A DNA stretch of 64,000 nt. It comes from Agriotes lineatus (Eukaryota > Arthropoda > Insecta > Coleoptera > Elateridae). A program made the translations under genes and the position numbers. Positions within the stretch are counted from its first letter, which is position 1. Every line of letters starts with the position of its first letter. The stretch lies in the NCBI GenBank assembly GCA_940337035.1, contig CALNHX010003601.1:81829-145828 (forward strand), written 5' to 3'. Shown in pieces: positions 42,481 through 53,399 of this stretch. The notes under the pieces were generated by a model, which made no database searches, had not been told where the DNA came from, and was given only the letters and a program-made list of their open reading frames with translations.

Positions 42481-42935
42481 CCTATCTATTACTATTTTTA
42501 TTTTTTTTACTACAATTTCATAGCATTCGTTCTTTCTACGGGTTTAGCTTTTCCTATCAACTATTCTCCGGAAATGTTGAATAGGACAGAGTTTAAAATA
42601 TACCCTTGCCTTGCGCCAAAACTTAATTGGAAATAATTTGACAGCTCATTTTCCATATTTGCTTGGATGTTGCAGTTATTGTATAGGTTTTTAATTAAGG
42701 GAGTCAAGTGCACCCGAGTTCCGATTTTAGTCGAAACTTGCCACATTTTTTGCCAATAAAAACAGCTGAATGCTATGTAATTTATTCAGCGTAGATATGT
42801 AACGACACTGTATTCTCTTATTTTGTGTTTTGATATCATGGTATAAATTCTATGAACGATTCTGACAAAACCGTTCGACCTTTTGTATTATGTACCATAT
42901 ATATTATTTAAAATTTTTAATATTGAAAAAAAAAC

Positions 42936-43702
42936 TTTTTACTTCTTTTTACAATAAAGGAAGTATTGGATTCACCCCAAAAATTCGAAATTGAGTTTTC
43001 AACAGATATTCACGTTTTAGAGTACCCTGAACCCAATAAACATGTTTTTATTTATTGGTCTGTCTGTCAGTCTGTGTGTGTTTGTCTGTCTGTCTTTGTG
43101 TGAACAGAATATCTCAAAAACGAAAAGAGCTATGGCGTTAAAACTTCATAATTATATAAGTTTTGTGTACCATCTAGATGCGACAGCAAGCTTTTGAAGA
43201 AAATCGCATAACTGGATGTATGGTGTTTACTCTTGCGATTTTTTAGTTTTTTCGATTTTTCTAACGATTTTTTTCAAACTTTACATTTTTATTACATTTT
43301 TAATGTGTATTGATGTGAGATAGGTGATTTTCCAGTTGAATACCTCTAAAATGGATTTCTTTTGTTTTTTTTTATTAACTTCTATTTTAAATAGAACACC
43401 CGGAGATCATTACACAAAACTGCCACATGACTGACATCATCGGGCAACCCTCGGGACAGTTTTCATTGCAACCAGCATTCGACCCTTGGTGTGTGCGAAA
43501 TTATCGGTAAGTATGTCTCGCCCTTGTTATATTACTATTGAAAATTTGTCTCTACAACTAATGCTCTATTCTGTACGTTTCTGTAGAATTTGTAATTTTT
43601 GAAAATTTTTGACAAATGCTTAGAAATTAAAAATGAAATTTTTTAGCTAATTATAAGATCACTGTAAAAGGAAGTTGTGTGGGTGTATCACACCAGATTT
43701 TT
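42936..43702 (+). mobile_element. GTCT-family repeat, copy 4, with foreign insert
   Basis: Start TTTACTTCTTTTTACAATAAAGGAAGT, GGATTCACCCC block, GTCTGTCAGTCTGTG tract near 43061-43100, end GTAAAAGGAAGTTGTGTGGG then ATCACACCAGATTTTT. Compared with copy 3, about 135 bp at 43404-43538 are unrelated and replace the expected GTATATTATTACATTTTTG region. Otherwise the two copies are collinear. Confidence 0.65.
43395..43506 (+). other. exon-like insert within GTCT-family copy 4
   Basis: After a pyrimidine-rich stretch and TTTTAAATAG comes an open frame of 37 codons (including MTDIIGQPSGQFSLQP and AFDPWCVRNY) that ends exactly before GTAAGTATG, an excellent splice donor. The other two frames contain stops. 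The AG belongs to the repeat itself, while the sequence from about 43404 is absent from other copies. Gene-fragment capture is known for Helitron-type elements, so this could be a captured exon. I do not recognise the peptide; it may be chance. Confidence 0.3.
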
Positions 43703-44195
43703 ACGATATGTAACAGTAGCCAAAATTTTCCCCGTAAGTATGTATACATTTCTGAAATGTAAGACAAAACTATCTTCTTGAAATTAATTTTATCGAAAGT
43801 TTCTATTTCGGCAGCGAAAAAAATTATATCTAAAATATAAACATAAAAAACCACTGTACTCTGATAGAAATGGTTCGCACATAGGTGGCATTATTCTAAT
43901 TGAAATAATTTTTACATTTTTTAAATTGAATACTAAATAAAGACGTTATAGAAGAATAGTCATTTACAAAACAAAATCGAATATTATGAACGAGCGATAT
44001 TAAAGCTCAAGTTGTAGTTAAGAGCTGTGAAAGAGCGAGTTCATAATAGTTATTGATGTTACGTAAGAGTTAGGCACACTATTTTTTATACGACGGAAGT
44101 TACATTTTAAGCTAGCTTTAGTTGAATTTAAGAAATAACTACTGCTGGACATTATTTGGTAGATGTTTGCGCACTCATTTGGGTGTGGTAATATA
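43703..44195. other. no recognised feature
   Basis: AT-rich with no frame of interest apart from a minus-strand frame that starts inside it and ends in the preceding repeat (43651-43854). Confidence 0.45.
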
Positions 44196-44440
44196 TGTTA
44201 ACGATATAAGTTTTGATTATGAGCATCTTGATTGCCAGAACGAGGCGGTGAGTCGAGTTCTGCGGCAATTAAACAAGTTTCCTTAAGTGTCATAAGCAAA
44301 CGTGTATTGTTCAATATTTTATTTTCATCAATAAATTTTGTTTCAATGTATTCTTTATTTTGTAAAAAACGATACTGAAATTAATATGGAAATAATCTAT
44401 AACAACACCGATCAAAATATAATTATAAAAACACTTGTGC
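44196..44440. repeat. dispersed repeat, copy 2 of 2
   Basis: Partner of 2816-3090: TTTTGATTATGAG, CAGAACGAGGCGGTGAG, CGAGTTCTGCGGCAAT, CATAAGCAAACGTG, TTCATCAATAAATTTTG and TCTATAACAACACCGAT match in order. Copy 2 lacks a short GAACGAATTGAGTT-like piece. Confidence 0.7.
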
Positions 44441-44878
44441 TATAAAACTGTCATTATTACATCAAAATGAGTGCATAATTTAATGAAATCGGAGTACAGT
44501 TGACGAGTGTTCATAATTATGTACAAAATAGATAATAGATATTTATGCATTAAGAGAGATATGAATATGTTTTTTCCCTGAGGTTGACATGTGTTACAGA
44601 CCGAGGGCCTCTTTACCGAAGGTAAAGAACATGAATATCTCCCGTGGTGCATACAATATTTTATCTACTAGCATATTCGTAAAAATAGTATGAAATTTCA
44701 AAATGTCATGACATTTAAAATTAGAATATGTAAGTAACATCAAGGATTGCCTCATTGTATGGTTGCTAAGACGTTAATTGTAGTTGCATTGTTACCATGA
44801 GTTTGAGGGAGAAATAATTTGACAAGTCCCTTGGGAGTTATGAATAGCTTTTCATATTTTGTTTCTATGACGAAAATG

Positions 44879-45689
44879 GAGTGCCAATTAACAATTTAAG
44901 GTATGCAGACGACACTGCACTTATGGCAAATACTCTGGAAGGATTACATATACTTTTCGACAGAATTACTGAAACCTCGGAACGATATGGTCTCCAACTC
45001 AACACCAAGAAAACAAAGTACATGATTATTAGCAAAGAACAACGGGATGATCATGGTATTTATACTAACGGAACACCAATAGAAAGAACTGACAAAATAA
45101 CGTATCTTGGAAGTGTTATCAACAGTGATTGGGATCATACAGTTGAAATCAAATGCCGCATAGAAAGTGCCAGAGCAGCATTCACAAGGCTAAAAAATGT
45201 TTCGTGTGGCCATGACCTAAATTTACAACTGAGAATGCGTTTAGTACGCTGCTATGTATTCACAGTTCTTCTCTACGGAGTAGAATCTTGGACGGTAACA
45301 GAGACATCCGTTAAACGACTGGAAGCCTTTGAATTCTGGACATACAGACGTATGCTGCACATAAGTTGGATGGATCGCGTACGAAATGAAGAAGTGTTGG
45401 CAAGAATGAGAAAGGATAAAGAGATCATACGAACCATTGAAATACGAAAATTATCTTATTTCGGGCATATCATGAGACAGCCAGACACATATAACATCCT
45501 ACACCTGATCATACAAGGCAAGATCGAAAGCAAGCGGGGACCTGGAAGAAGAAGAACCTCATGGTTGAAGAACCTGAGGCAATGGTTTGGACAGACAACA
45601 GGGTCGCTTTTTCGAGCAGCAGTCGACAGAGTGATCATAGCCAACATGATTGCCAACATTCGTTAACGGATATGGCACCTTAAGAAGAA
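44879..45689 (+). mobile_element. RTE-type LINE, 5'-truncated, with 10-bp target duplication
   Basis: The element starts directly inside the RT domain and ends after a short 3' UTR in AAGAAGAA, the simple-sequence tail typical of RTE-type LINEs. GACGAAAATG occurs immediately before (44869-44878) and at the end (45690-45699), giving an exact target duplication. The open frame is undamaged over its whole remaining length, so the insertion is recent. Confidence 0.9.
44881..45666 (+). CDS. RTE-type reverse transcriptase, C-terminal fragment
   Basis: The fragment begins at the catalytic palm motif: INNLRYADDTALMA at residues 3-16, with YADD supplying two of the catalytic aspartates. GLQLNTKKTKYM (about 38), ITYLGSVI (about 73) and the thumb/C-terminal region RRMLHISWMDRVRNEEVL (about 153) and YFGHIMR (about 190) follow, ending RGPGRRRTSWLKNLRQWFG and a final helix. 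These are the usual RTE ORF2 end motifs. The endonuclease and RT fingers are lost by 5' truncation, so 261 codons remain of a protein normally close to 1000. The AUG is an internal methionine or codon, not a real start. Confidence 0.9.
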   Translation: MPINNLRYADDTALMANTLEGLHILFDRITETSERYGLQLNTKKTKYMIISKEQRDDHGIYTNGTPIERTDKITYLGSVINSDWDHTVEIKCRIESARAAFTRLKNVSCGHDLNLQLRMRLVRCYVFTVLLYGVESWTVTETSVKRLEAFEFWTYRRMLHISWMDRVRNEEVLARMRKDKEIIRTIEIRKLSYFGHIMRQPDTYNILHLIIQGKIESKRGPGRRRTSWLKNLRQWFGQTTGSLFRAAVDRVIIANMIANIR

Positions 45690-45814
45690 GACGAAAATGT
45701 TCAATATCATGTTGCTAGTAGATACAGATATTTTAATACTTTTAATAAGATTGAAACAGTCGAACGACACACTTAGTAGTGAAAATGACATTAATTCGTA
45801 AAGAGACAAAAGGA

Positions 45815-45882
45815 TTGCAGTCAGTAGGATTCGAATCTACGCTCACAGAGAAAATTTCGTTTGTAGTCAGAGGTCTATCTTA
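45815..45882 (-). pseudogene. tRNA-Ser-like 3' half, pseudogene
   Basis: On the minus strand CTCTGTGAGCGTAGATTCGAATCCTACTGACTGCA corresponds to the variable arm, T-arm (TTCGAATCC) and acceptor 3' strand of a class II tRNA such as Ser. The anticodon stem is degraded and no 5' acceptor strand GCAGTC was found upstream. It is either a tRNA pseudogene or a SINE head remnant. Confidence 0.4.
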
Positions 45883-45899
45883 TATTATGAATAGGACGG

Positions 45900-46330
45900 T
45901 GAGAAAGACCCGATCTTGGATGAAATAAGCCTGAGCGGCGCCGACGAAAACGTGACACACGTAAGCAGGCAGGCAAGTAGGCGCAGCATACATTTATATT
46001 TGAGTATTTCAAATTCTACAACGGTAACAAAACTGCAAGAATTATGAATGTATTGTGTAAATACTGCAATATTTTACTTCTAAAATTGTTTTGTTAATTC
46101 TCTTTTGATATTTGCAAATTTACAGGGAATGCTATTAAAAAGTATTGACCTATAACAAAGGCTCGAAATGTACCAAAGCAAACCAGAACAAAGTTCCTGT
46201 TTGTGAAATTATTAAAAATATTGTTGATTCTTGGGAAAATAATATATAAAAAATGTACTATTTTCATTAGAAAATTATGATTATATACCCTCGCCGTTAT
46301 CATCTGCGCATTCAAGCAAGAGTTGATCCA
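45900..46330. other. no recognised feature
   Basis: AT-rich, apart from a GGCAGGCAAGTAGGCGC block near 45967. No frame or repeat assigned. Confidence 0.45.
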
Positions 46331-46335
46331 CTCCA

Positions 46336-47040
46336 TTTCACTTCCCTCGTCGAAAAGACCAGGGAAGTATTCGAATCTCAAAAAAATCACCTTCCGAGAT
46401 TTCTTCGGATCTTCACGTTTTAGGATCTCTAGATGACGAAAAATAGGTTTTCTCATATTCGTCCGTCTGTCTGTCTGTCTGTTGACGATATATCTCAAAA
46501 ATTGTTTGTTGGAGGAAACGATATTTTGCCTGCAGGTTATATGCCTACCTGGTATAAAACCGAGCAAATATACAGGGTAAACACCGTAAAAAATTAAAAT
46601 TTTGTATATTCTTGCTTTAACTGAGAAACATTTAAAATGAATAATTTACATATCGCTCACACTTTACCCTTGACAAAAATGAGACCCAACAAATTCAGGG
46701 TTAAATGTTGTAAGAGATAAAAAAGGGTTAACAATAAAAATCGCACAGATGCGAGTGATCTTCCGTGGCCGAATGCAACGAACAGGCGGTTTACTTGCGG
46801 GTTACTGCCAAGTGTTGAATTCGCAGTCGCAGGCGCTGAAGTTCGAATACTACAGCCGGTAATGTTTTTGAAATTTGAAAATTGATGTAATTCCCATTAA
46901 CAAGTGTTTCCTTTTATTGTGCCAGTATTACGAAGATATGTTTATCTTTAGTTTTCTTTGATTTTTAAAATAGTTTAGTGTTACAACGTCCACTTACGAG
47001 GGAAGTTCTGGGTAAAACCCTTTACAGATTTTTTTACATT
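46336..47040 (+). repeat. second GTCT-type repeat family, copy 1
   Basis: Starts with a hairpin-like CACTTCCCTCG...CCAGGGAAGTATTCGAATC, then GATCTTCACGTTTTAGGAT, GACGAAAAATAGGTTTTCTCA, GTCCGTCTGTCTGTCTGTC (46464) and ATATCTCAAAAA. The same order is found at 55835-56393, including the late blocks ATTAACAAGTGTTTCCTTTTA and CCTTTACAGATTTTT. The head shares GAAGTATT-GATTC and GATCTTCACGTTTTAG with the first GTCT family, so the two families are related. Confidence 0.6.
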
Positions 47041-47049
47041 TTGTTTTTC

Positions 47050-48136
47050 AGTTTTATGCCATGTATAGTGATTGTTTTTCTTCTCAGCTTTGCATGTCGT
47101 TATTGCTTTTACCCTTACAGGCGTTTTATTCGACCTCGTACTACTTTGGACTATATCCAATATACTCCCTTCTCGTCTTATTTTGTTGTCGGAGGCTGAA
47201 TCCACGCTATCGAGCCGCGAACGCATAAAATAATTACTTGAAATACTTGAAAATGATGACGAAGTAGATATAAAATATGAAGACGCATTTTCGCGCATTG
47301 TGAAAATTATTCAAATTGGATGAAATCCATTCGTGGATTTGGATATTTAAGAGTGGATGATGGAAAAGAAGGTTTTAATTGATTTAATACTTTTTTGAAA
47401 TCTGTGGCAACACATTCCAATTTCAACAAGTGTATATGAAAGAAATTTTAGTTGAATGAATAAAATAATGTCTCTATTGTGATTCTTCCCGCCCCAATAC
47501 TGTGGCAGTTATGCTATTTAATAATTATGTTGGACCAACTATCAGAAAAAATGAATGAAAAAAGTATACGACCTTTCAGTATATTTGCAAACTTTAATTT
47601 AATTAATAAATCAGTAATACGTTTTGTTCTTGTGATTTTCTAATTATTTTTGTATAATTAAATCGTTTTGTACGCAAAATGCTTAGGTACCTTTTGTAGT
47701 GTTTTTAAATCGCACAATCATTATGCAGTGCCCCGACGCCGGCGTTCCGTTTCGTAAAATTTCCTATTTCAAGTCCTTCATGTAACTAATAGTTATTACT
47801 GTTTAAGAGTACAAAAAATAAGTTGTGTTTGAAAATATTAGTAACAGTTCGCATTTTTCTGCAATTTAGGTTCAGTCTGTGTTCACCAGTTGATAATTTT
47901 GCTATAAATATGTGAATTTTGCATTTTAAAATGTAATCATACTCTGGCAAAATTTTTAGCCATGAGAATTATTAGTTATGGGTTTATTTATACTTTTTTA
48001 AAGTAAAACGTATGTTATAAATCGATCTCGCATCAACATCTTTTGAATTTTTGAACTGGTATATCTTCGGAAATATTTTATATATTTTAATCTGCATTAT
48101 AGCATTGCATTTAAAATAAAGCTCCTACATAGTAGT
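47050..48136. other. no recognised feature
   Basis: AT-rich; the frames at 46978-47298 on both strands are mutual shadows without motifs. Confidence 0.45.
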
Positions 48137-48150
48137 ACGTCAATTTATTT

Positions 48151-49959
48151 ATTCGATTTGGGAAATGACATTTAGAACTTTAAAGTTATTATTGTGGAGA
48201 TAATTAATGTCAGAAAATTATTGAAAATATGTGAATATCAAAAATGCATGATTTTAATTATTATTAGAATAATAAAAATTATAAGTCATAACATGTTTAT
48301 TATCAATTAAAAGTTTAACAACACGTTTCGCAATTTTTGATTACTTCATCAGTTGTAAATTTGTAAATTATTAAAAAATATTGGTATACATTTCTGAAAA
48401 AGAGTAAAACACCAGATTAGCATTCACTTCAAGCAAAAAACCTGTATACTTACATAACATTATTGTAAGGTAGCACAAAATAGTATTGTTGAAAATAGTA
48501 CGACATTTATCTTAAAATTATGTAAAACACAATAAATGGTTATGTTTAAAAATTATTGTTACATAGGTAACATAATGACAAGTTTACACTTTAAAACAAA
48601 AGACGAAAGGACGAAAACAGCCCCTCTGTAAGGGTTAAAACTGTCAAAGGAAGTTTTAAAAATTTCATTTCGCTCGGTTTGAGTATTAAGGAATGCGACA
48701 AATAAATGAACTTTTGAAAAAAGCATGCAAGGTTGTTTCCTAAAATTGTTATCGTGCTGCGCAGTCGGTATGAGAATATATTTATAGTTTGTTAATAATT
48801 TAGACAGGATTGTATTAAGGTTAAAATTTTAGAATTTTGAAATCTATAGATGAAAGGAATTATGAATGGTTGTTTATAAATTTGAGAAATGCATCACACG
48901 AAAAATTTATTTGAAAAGGTTGTGGTAAATAGAACTTAAATTGTCAATGTCTGTTTTGTAATTAATTGTTGTGGGGCTTTTTTTGTATTTCAATCATTTC
49001 TAGGCAAAGGCGTTTTTTTTAAATTGCTCTCTCTTTGCAGGATAGTGGGTGTATTAAAATTAAAAGTATGAAAATGTTTAGTTGCGGGATCAGTTAGGGC
49101 TGTTTTATTGGAAGAAGGTGAAATGTTGTTAATTTTGACAGAGTACTTATGTTGTCTTATTCTATTTTTTAATACTTGCTTCGTTTGACCAATATACGTA
49201 GACGTGCAATTACCACAACCTTTTCAAATAGATTTTTCGTGTGATGCATTTCTCAAATTCATAAACAACCATTTGAAGTTATATTCATAATTCCTTTCAT
49301 CTATAGATTTCAAAATCCTAAAACTTTAACCTTAATACAACCCTGTCTAAATTATTAACAAACTATATATTCTCATACCGACTGCGTAGCACGATAGCAA
49401 TTTTAGGAAACAACCTTGCATGCTTTTATCAAAAGTTCATTTATCTGTCGCATTCCTTAATACTCAAACCGAGCGAAATGAAATTTTTAAAACTTCTTTT
49501 GACAGTTTTAACTCTTACAGAGGGGCTGTTTTCGTCCTTTCGTCCTTTGTTTTAAAGTGTAAACTTGTCATTATGTTACCTATGTAACAATAATTTTTAA
49601 ACATAACCATTTATTGTGTTCTACATAATTTTAAGATAAATGTCGTAATATTTTCAACAATACTATTTTGTGCTACCTTACAATAATGTTATGTAAGTAT
49701 ACAGGTTTTTTGCTTGAAGTGAATGCTAATCTGGTGTTTTACTCTTTTTCAGAAATGTATACCAATATTTTTTAATAATTTTCAAATTTACAACTGATGA
49801 AGCAATCAAAAATTGCGAAACGTATTGTTAAACTTTTAATTGATAATAAACATGTTATGACTTATGATTTTTATTATTCTAATGATAATTAAAATCATGC
49901 ATTTTTGATATTCACATATTTTCAATAATTTTCTGACATTAATTATCTCCACAATAATC
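48151..49959 (-). mobile_element. Penelope-like element with long inverted arms and 14-bp target duplication
   Basis: ACGTCAATTTATTT occurs at 48137-48150 and 49960-49973, an exact 14-bp duplication. Between them the left arm (about 48189-48945) and right arm (about 49205-49959) are reverse complements of each other at high identity, for example CATTTTTGATATTCACATA, CAACTGATGAAG-CAATCAAAAATTGCGAAACGT, and CAGCCCCTCTGTAAG blocks. The centre (about 48946-49204) encodes a GIY-YIG endonuclease fragment on the minus strand. About 38 bases on the left (48151-48188) lie between duplication and arm and have no partner. Penelope-type elements are known for inverted terminal repeats, 12-17-bp duplications and a short asymmetric extension, all of which are seen here. 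Confidence 0.85.
48990..49223 (-). pseudogene. Penelope-like GIY-YIG endonuclease fragment
   Basis: The minus-strand frame begins at the arm boundary as KGCGNCTSTYIGQTKQ, with the CxxC pair and YIG motif of Penelope endonucleases, then LKNRIRQHKYSV and KTALTDPATKHFHTFNF and ends PLPRND before a stop at 48990. That is 77 codons, the C-terminal end of the enzyme. The RT and the upstream GIY strand are absent; sequence beyond the boundary belongs to the inverted arm and does not continue the frame. Not functional on its own. Confidence 0.78.
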
Positions 49960-50023
49960 ACGTCAATTTATTTGCCTTACGCAGAAGTTTTCAGAGAGTT
50001 TAATTTTTAACCGTGTACATGTA

Positions 50024-50921
50024 CAGGGTAAGCGAAACTCGATGTCTCAGCTTTATTATAAGAAAAGGAAAAACGATAAACTAAATTTGAAAAGAGGTTT
50101 TTAAATGGGATTGAGTAAGGTCCATTTTAAGCCAAATTTTCATATTTTTCCATATTTTGAAACAGAAGTAATGACGTCATCGAATTTGTTTTTCACAGAA
50201 ACATACCTATATTTTGGCATATTTAAAAAGAGATAATTTTTCTGAACACATTTTGTAAAGAAAAAAAATGCTATCTTCTTCCGTTCGAAAATTATAAGCA
50301 AATTTGTAAAAAAAAGTATTATCAAAAATTCGCAATTGTCACGATTTAAACAAGTAGCCTTTGGAAACAAATAGCAAAGTCGCATCTGTCAATTGGAATA
50401 ACACGTTCGGGGTATCTCTGGGCGTATAACTGAACTGCTCTTCTAGAGTTCTTTTGAGATTCCCCATAAACTAATAATATGTCGACTTTTTCGTTGTGCG
50501 TGAACATTTTTCAAAGTCAAATGACAACAAAAAAATATTTGTTAACCATTAGTTTAATTATTGACAGATGCGACTTTGCTATTTGTTTCCAAAGGCTACT
50601 TGTTTAAATCGTGACAATTGCGAATTTTTGATAATACTTTTTTTTTACAAATTTGCTTATAATTTTCGAACGGAAGAAGATAGCAAATTTTTTTCTTCAC
50701 AAAATGTGTTCAGAAAAATTATCTCTTTTTAAATATGCCAAAATATAGGTATGTTTCAAATTTGATGACGTCATTACTTCAGTTTCCAGATATGGAAAAA
50801 TATGCAATTATGGCTTAAAATGGACCTTACTCAAACCCATTTAAGAACCTCTTTTCAGATTTTTTCTATCGTTTTTCCTTTTTTTATAATAAAGCTGAGA
50901 CGTCGAGTTTCGCTCACCCTG
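50024..50921. mobile_element. palindromic MITE (foldback), 898 bp
   Basis: CAGGGTAAGCGAAACTCGA at the left and TCGAGTTTCGCTCACCCTG at the right are inverse, and the arms continue for about 370 bp each (for example AAATGGGATTGAG, GGTCCATTTTAAGCC, ATGACGTCAT, TTTCGAACGGAAGA, TTTGGAAACAAATAGCAAAGTC). TA flanks each end (50022-50023, 50922-50923). The 160-bp centre is unique. No coding capacity. Ends and target site fit a Tc1/mariner/IS630-type mover. Confidence 0.85.
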
Positions 50922-50923
50922 TA

Positions 50924-52780
50924 CGTATATTTTCACAACTCTGAGAAATCATACACACTGAACATGAAAGTAAAGACAACGTACTATAAATCAAGGCTGT
51001 GCTTTATTAAAAAGTTATGATTTATTTAGAAACATTAATTTGCAATTAATATGATTTCTTGACCTTGTCGAGCCATATTTCATTTAATAGGAATGCCAAT
51101 TTCAATTGCCAAGACTTCTCGCGCCTAAATGAGTTCAATTAAAAATTTGTTCCGCTTGCTTGGAGGAAATTACGTTTAAAATGCAAAATTACAAAACTAA
51201 TCTTAATTAACAAGTACGTAACGCGATTAGAAATAGCAATCTCAAGAAAGGTTGAACAAAAAGTGACGCTTTCCGTCGGTTAGTTTCAGTTTAAAAATAG
51301 CGGTTTAGACATTCTAAAATTTCCCCTGAGATTGAAGGCATCCGCTTCTCTTCCGTACTCAAAAAATAACACAATGGTGGTGAACCGATAAGGTAGGTTG
51401 GCTATGATATTATAACCAGTATAAAGTTACAGATTTTTTTATTGGAGAAGCAAATTTTAAGGTTATTTAAGAAACATCGAATCGGTTCCTCTTGACGGAT
51501 TCCTTCATTGCCATCTATGGGAAAATCTTGAATGGGGAAATCTGCTGCCATTTTTTTTTGTTGAAATACGAAGTATTCATCATAGTTTCCATTAAAATTA
51601 GTTAATTATATAATTTATTTCTCACAGTCTACTATTAAAATATGCAATTATATATGAAAGTTGAATTTATTACACGGAAAGAGTGTATACATAAAGCTTC
51701 TGAACCATGCAAATAACTTCAATTTCCTTAAAGTATTTTGGAACAATTTATATGAATATACAGGAAAAGAAACTTCCTTGAAATACCAGTTACACAACAA
51801 ATGCGATCTGAATGAACTACTAACTGGCAGATGCTTAGAATGAATTTGGGAGCTTAGCTTCAAATGTCGGTTGTCTGTTTTATACTTGGCTGAATGCATT
51901 CATTGGTCCACATCATACAGCTGGAGGTTTAATAAATGCTTTTGTTAAACTGAAAGTGAAAAATTGAATGTTAAAACTGATTTCATGCTGATAGCGGCGA
52001 GTAATACTTTTACCTTGAGAATTTGGCTTGTAAGTGCTAATAATTGTTCGATGAAGTTCTTGCATCAAAATTAGTTCTTTTGTACAAATGTCGCTTTTGT
52101 ACTCTATTTATTTAAGTCCCTTTTTTAGAGATTTAGAGAAACATTATTTTAGGAAAATTTGGAATTTAAAATATGCACTTCGTCTAATTAATTTTTATAA
52201 AACGAGTGTATTTTAATTTAGATAAAATAAAAACGAGGCAAAGCAACTCCAATCCTAATGAATGTAATAAAAGTTATATTTATTATGGACATTAACACAG
52301 CACATATTTTCCAGGTAAATAATTAGATCATTAGCGCGGGTCATTGTAATGTGGTTAATTAATTAAGCAAATACCAAATACGTTTTTCAGCCATGGGTTG
52401 CACCTTGTGGACGTTCACGCGAAAGGGAATTTTAATAACGACACGATTTCATTCTATGCACGTGTCGTTAGGTTAAGCTCGACTTTCATGCTTTTGCGGT
52501 TCGTTGATAATAGACTTCATTAGACAAATTGCTCTCATCGCATTTGCGTAAACGGGCGATAAAAATAATTTATATTTATGATATTCAGACGTTACTTGGT
52601 TGTTTCATTTGCATTTGTTAGAATTAATTTACTTGTTTGACGATAGTAAGTTGTATGTCTTATATTTACAACATAGACTGCATTAGTAGTTACATTGACA
52701 AGTGGTAGAGGAAAAACACAGATGCACTAAATTTATATAACAAAGTAAAAGTTACCGTGGAATTGCAGTAAAACAAACAA
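50924..52780. other. no recognised feature
   Basis: AT-rich; overlapping frames at 51648-51899 on opposite strands have no motif. No structural repeat was recognised. Confidence 0.45.
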
Positions 52781-52784
52781 TAAC

Positions 52785-53395
52785 TATAATCACTTAATCA
52801 CTTCTAAAGAAAGCAAAACCATATGGAAGACAGAAAGTAAACTAACAAGCTGGAAAGATTATATAGATGAATTATTATATACAGTACATTGAATGAACAT
52901 TAGAATAAAAAACAGTAGAAGTTGAATCAGATATAACCAACGCAGAAGAGATTGTTCATTCAGATATTGAAAAGAAACAAAGCTGCTCAAATAAGGCAAG
53001 AGAAGAACTTTTAACAGAATTAGAAGAATATAGGCACATCCTTTCGATAGAATTTACCACTGTGGAGAGATGCCAAGAGATTAATATCAGCATTCATAGT
53101 TACTATTACATGTATATGCTTACTTAGAGAAACCCATTCGTGATTGGGATTTAGAAATGGTTTGGTACCAAAAGAACCAGTAGCCTATACACGAACAAGT
53201 GTTGATACAAAGGGCCATATATGTAAACAGCGATGTTTTATCGACTAAGAAAAAGCATTTCTCAAAGTGCATTATAGTAAACTGTTTTCAAAATTGGCAA
53301 TACCGGGAATAAAAAGCAAAACTTGCGTGTGATGGCTAACTTTTACAAGAACGCATAAGTAGTAGTAAAAGCAGATTTCACAACACTGTCGAGTT
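52785..53395 (+). pseudogene. decayed RTE-type LINE reverse transcriptase
   Basis: Broken frames on the plus strand keep the order expected of an RTE polymerase front end: a WKDYIDELLY-like piece at about 52850, then LGFRNGLVPKE (about 53145), KGHICKQRCFID-EKAF-KVHYSKL (about 53211-53285) with a stop where the catalytic region has a tyrosine, and a following LAIPGIKSKT. The second catalytic block (YADD) is not seen. Many stops and frameshifts mark it as old. Confidence 0.6.
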
Positions 53396-53399
53396 TGCT

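Noticed and set aside
51648..51899. 83-codon minus-strand frame
   Set aside because: No motif, opposed by an overlapping plus-strand frame, AT-rich DNA.
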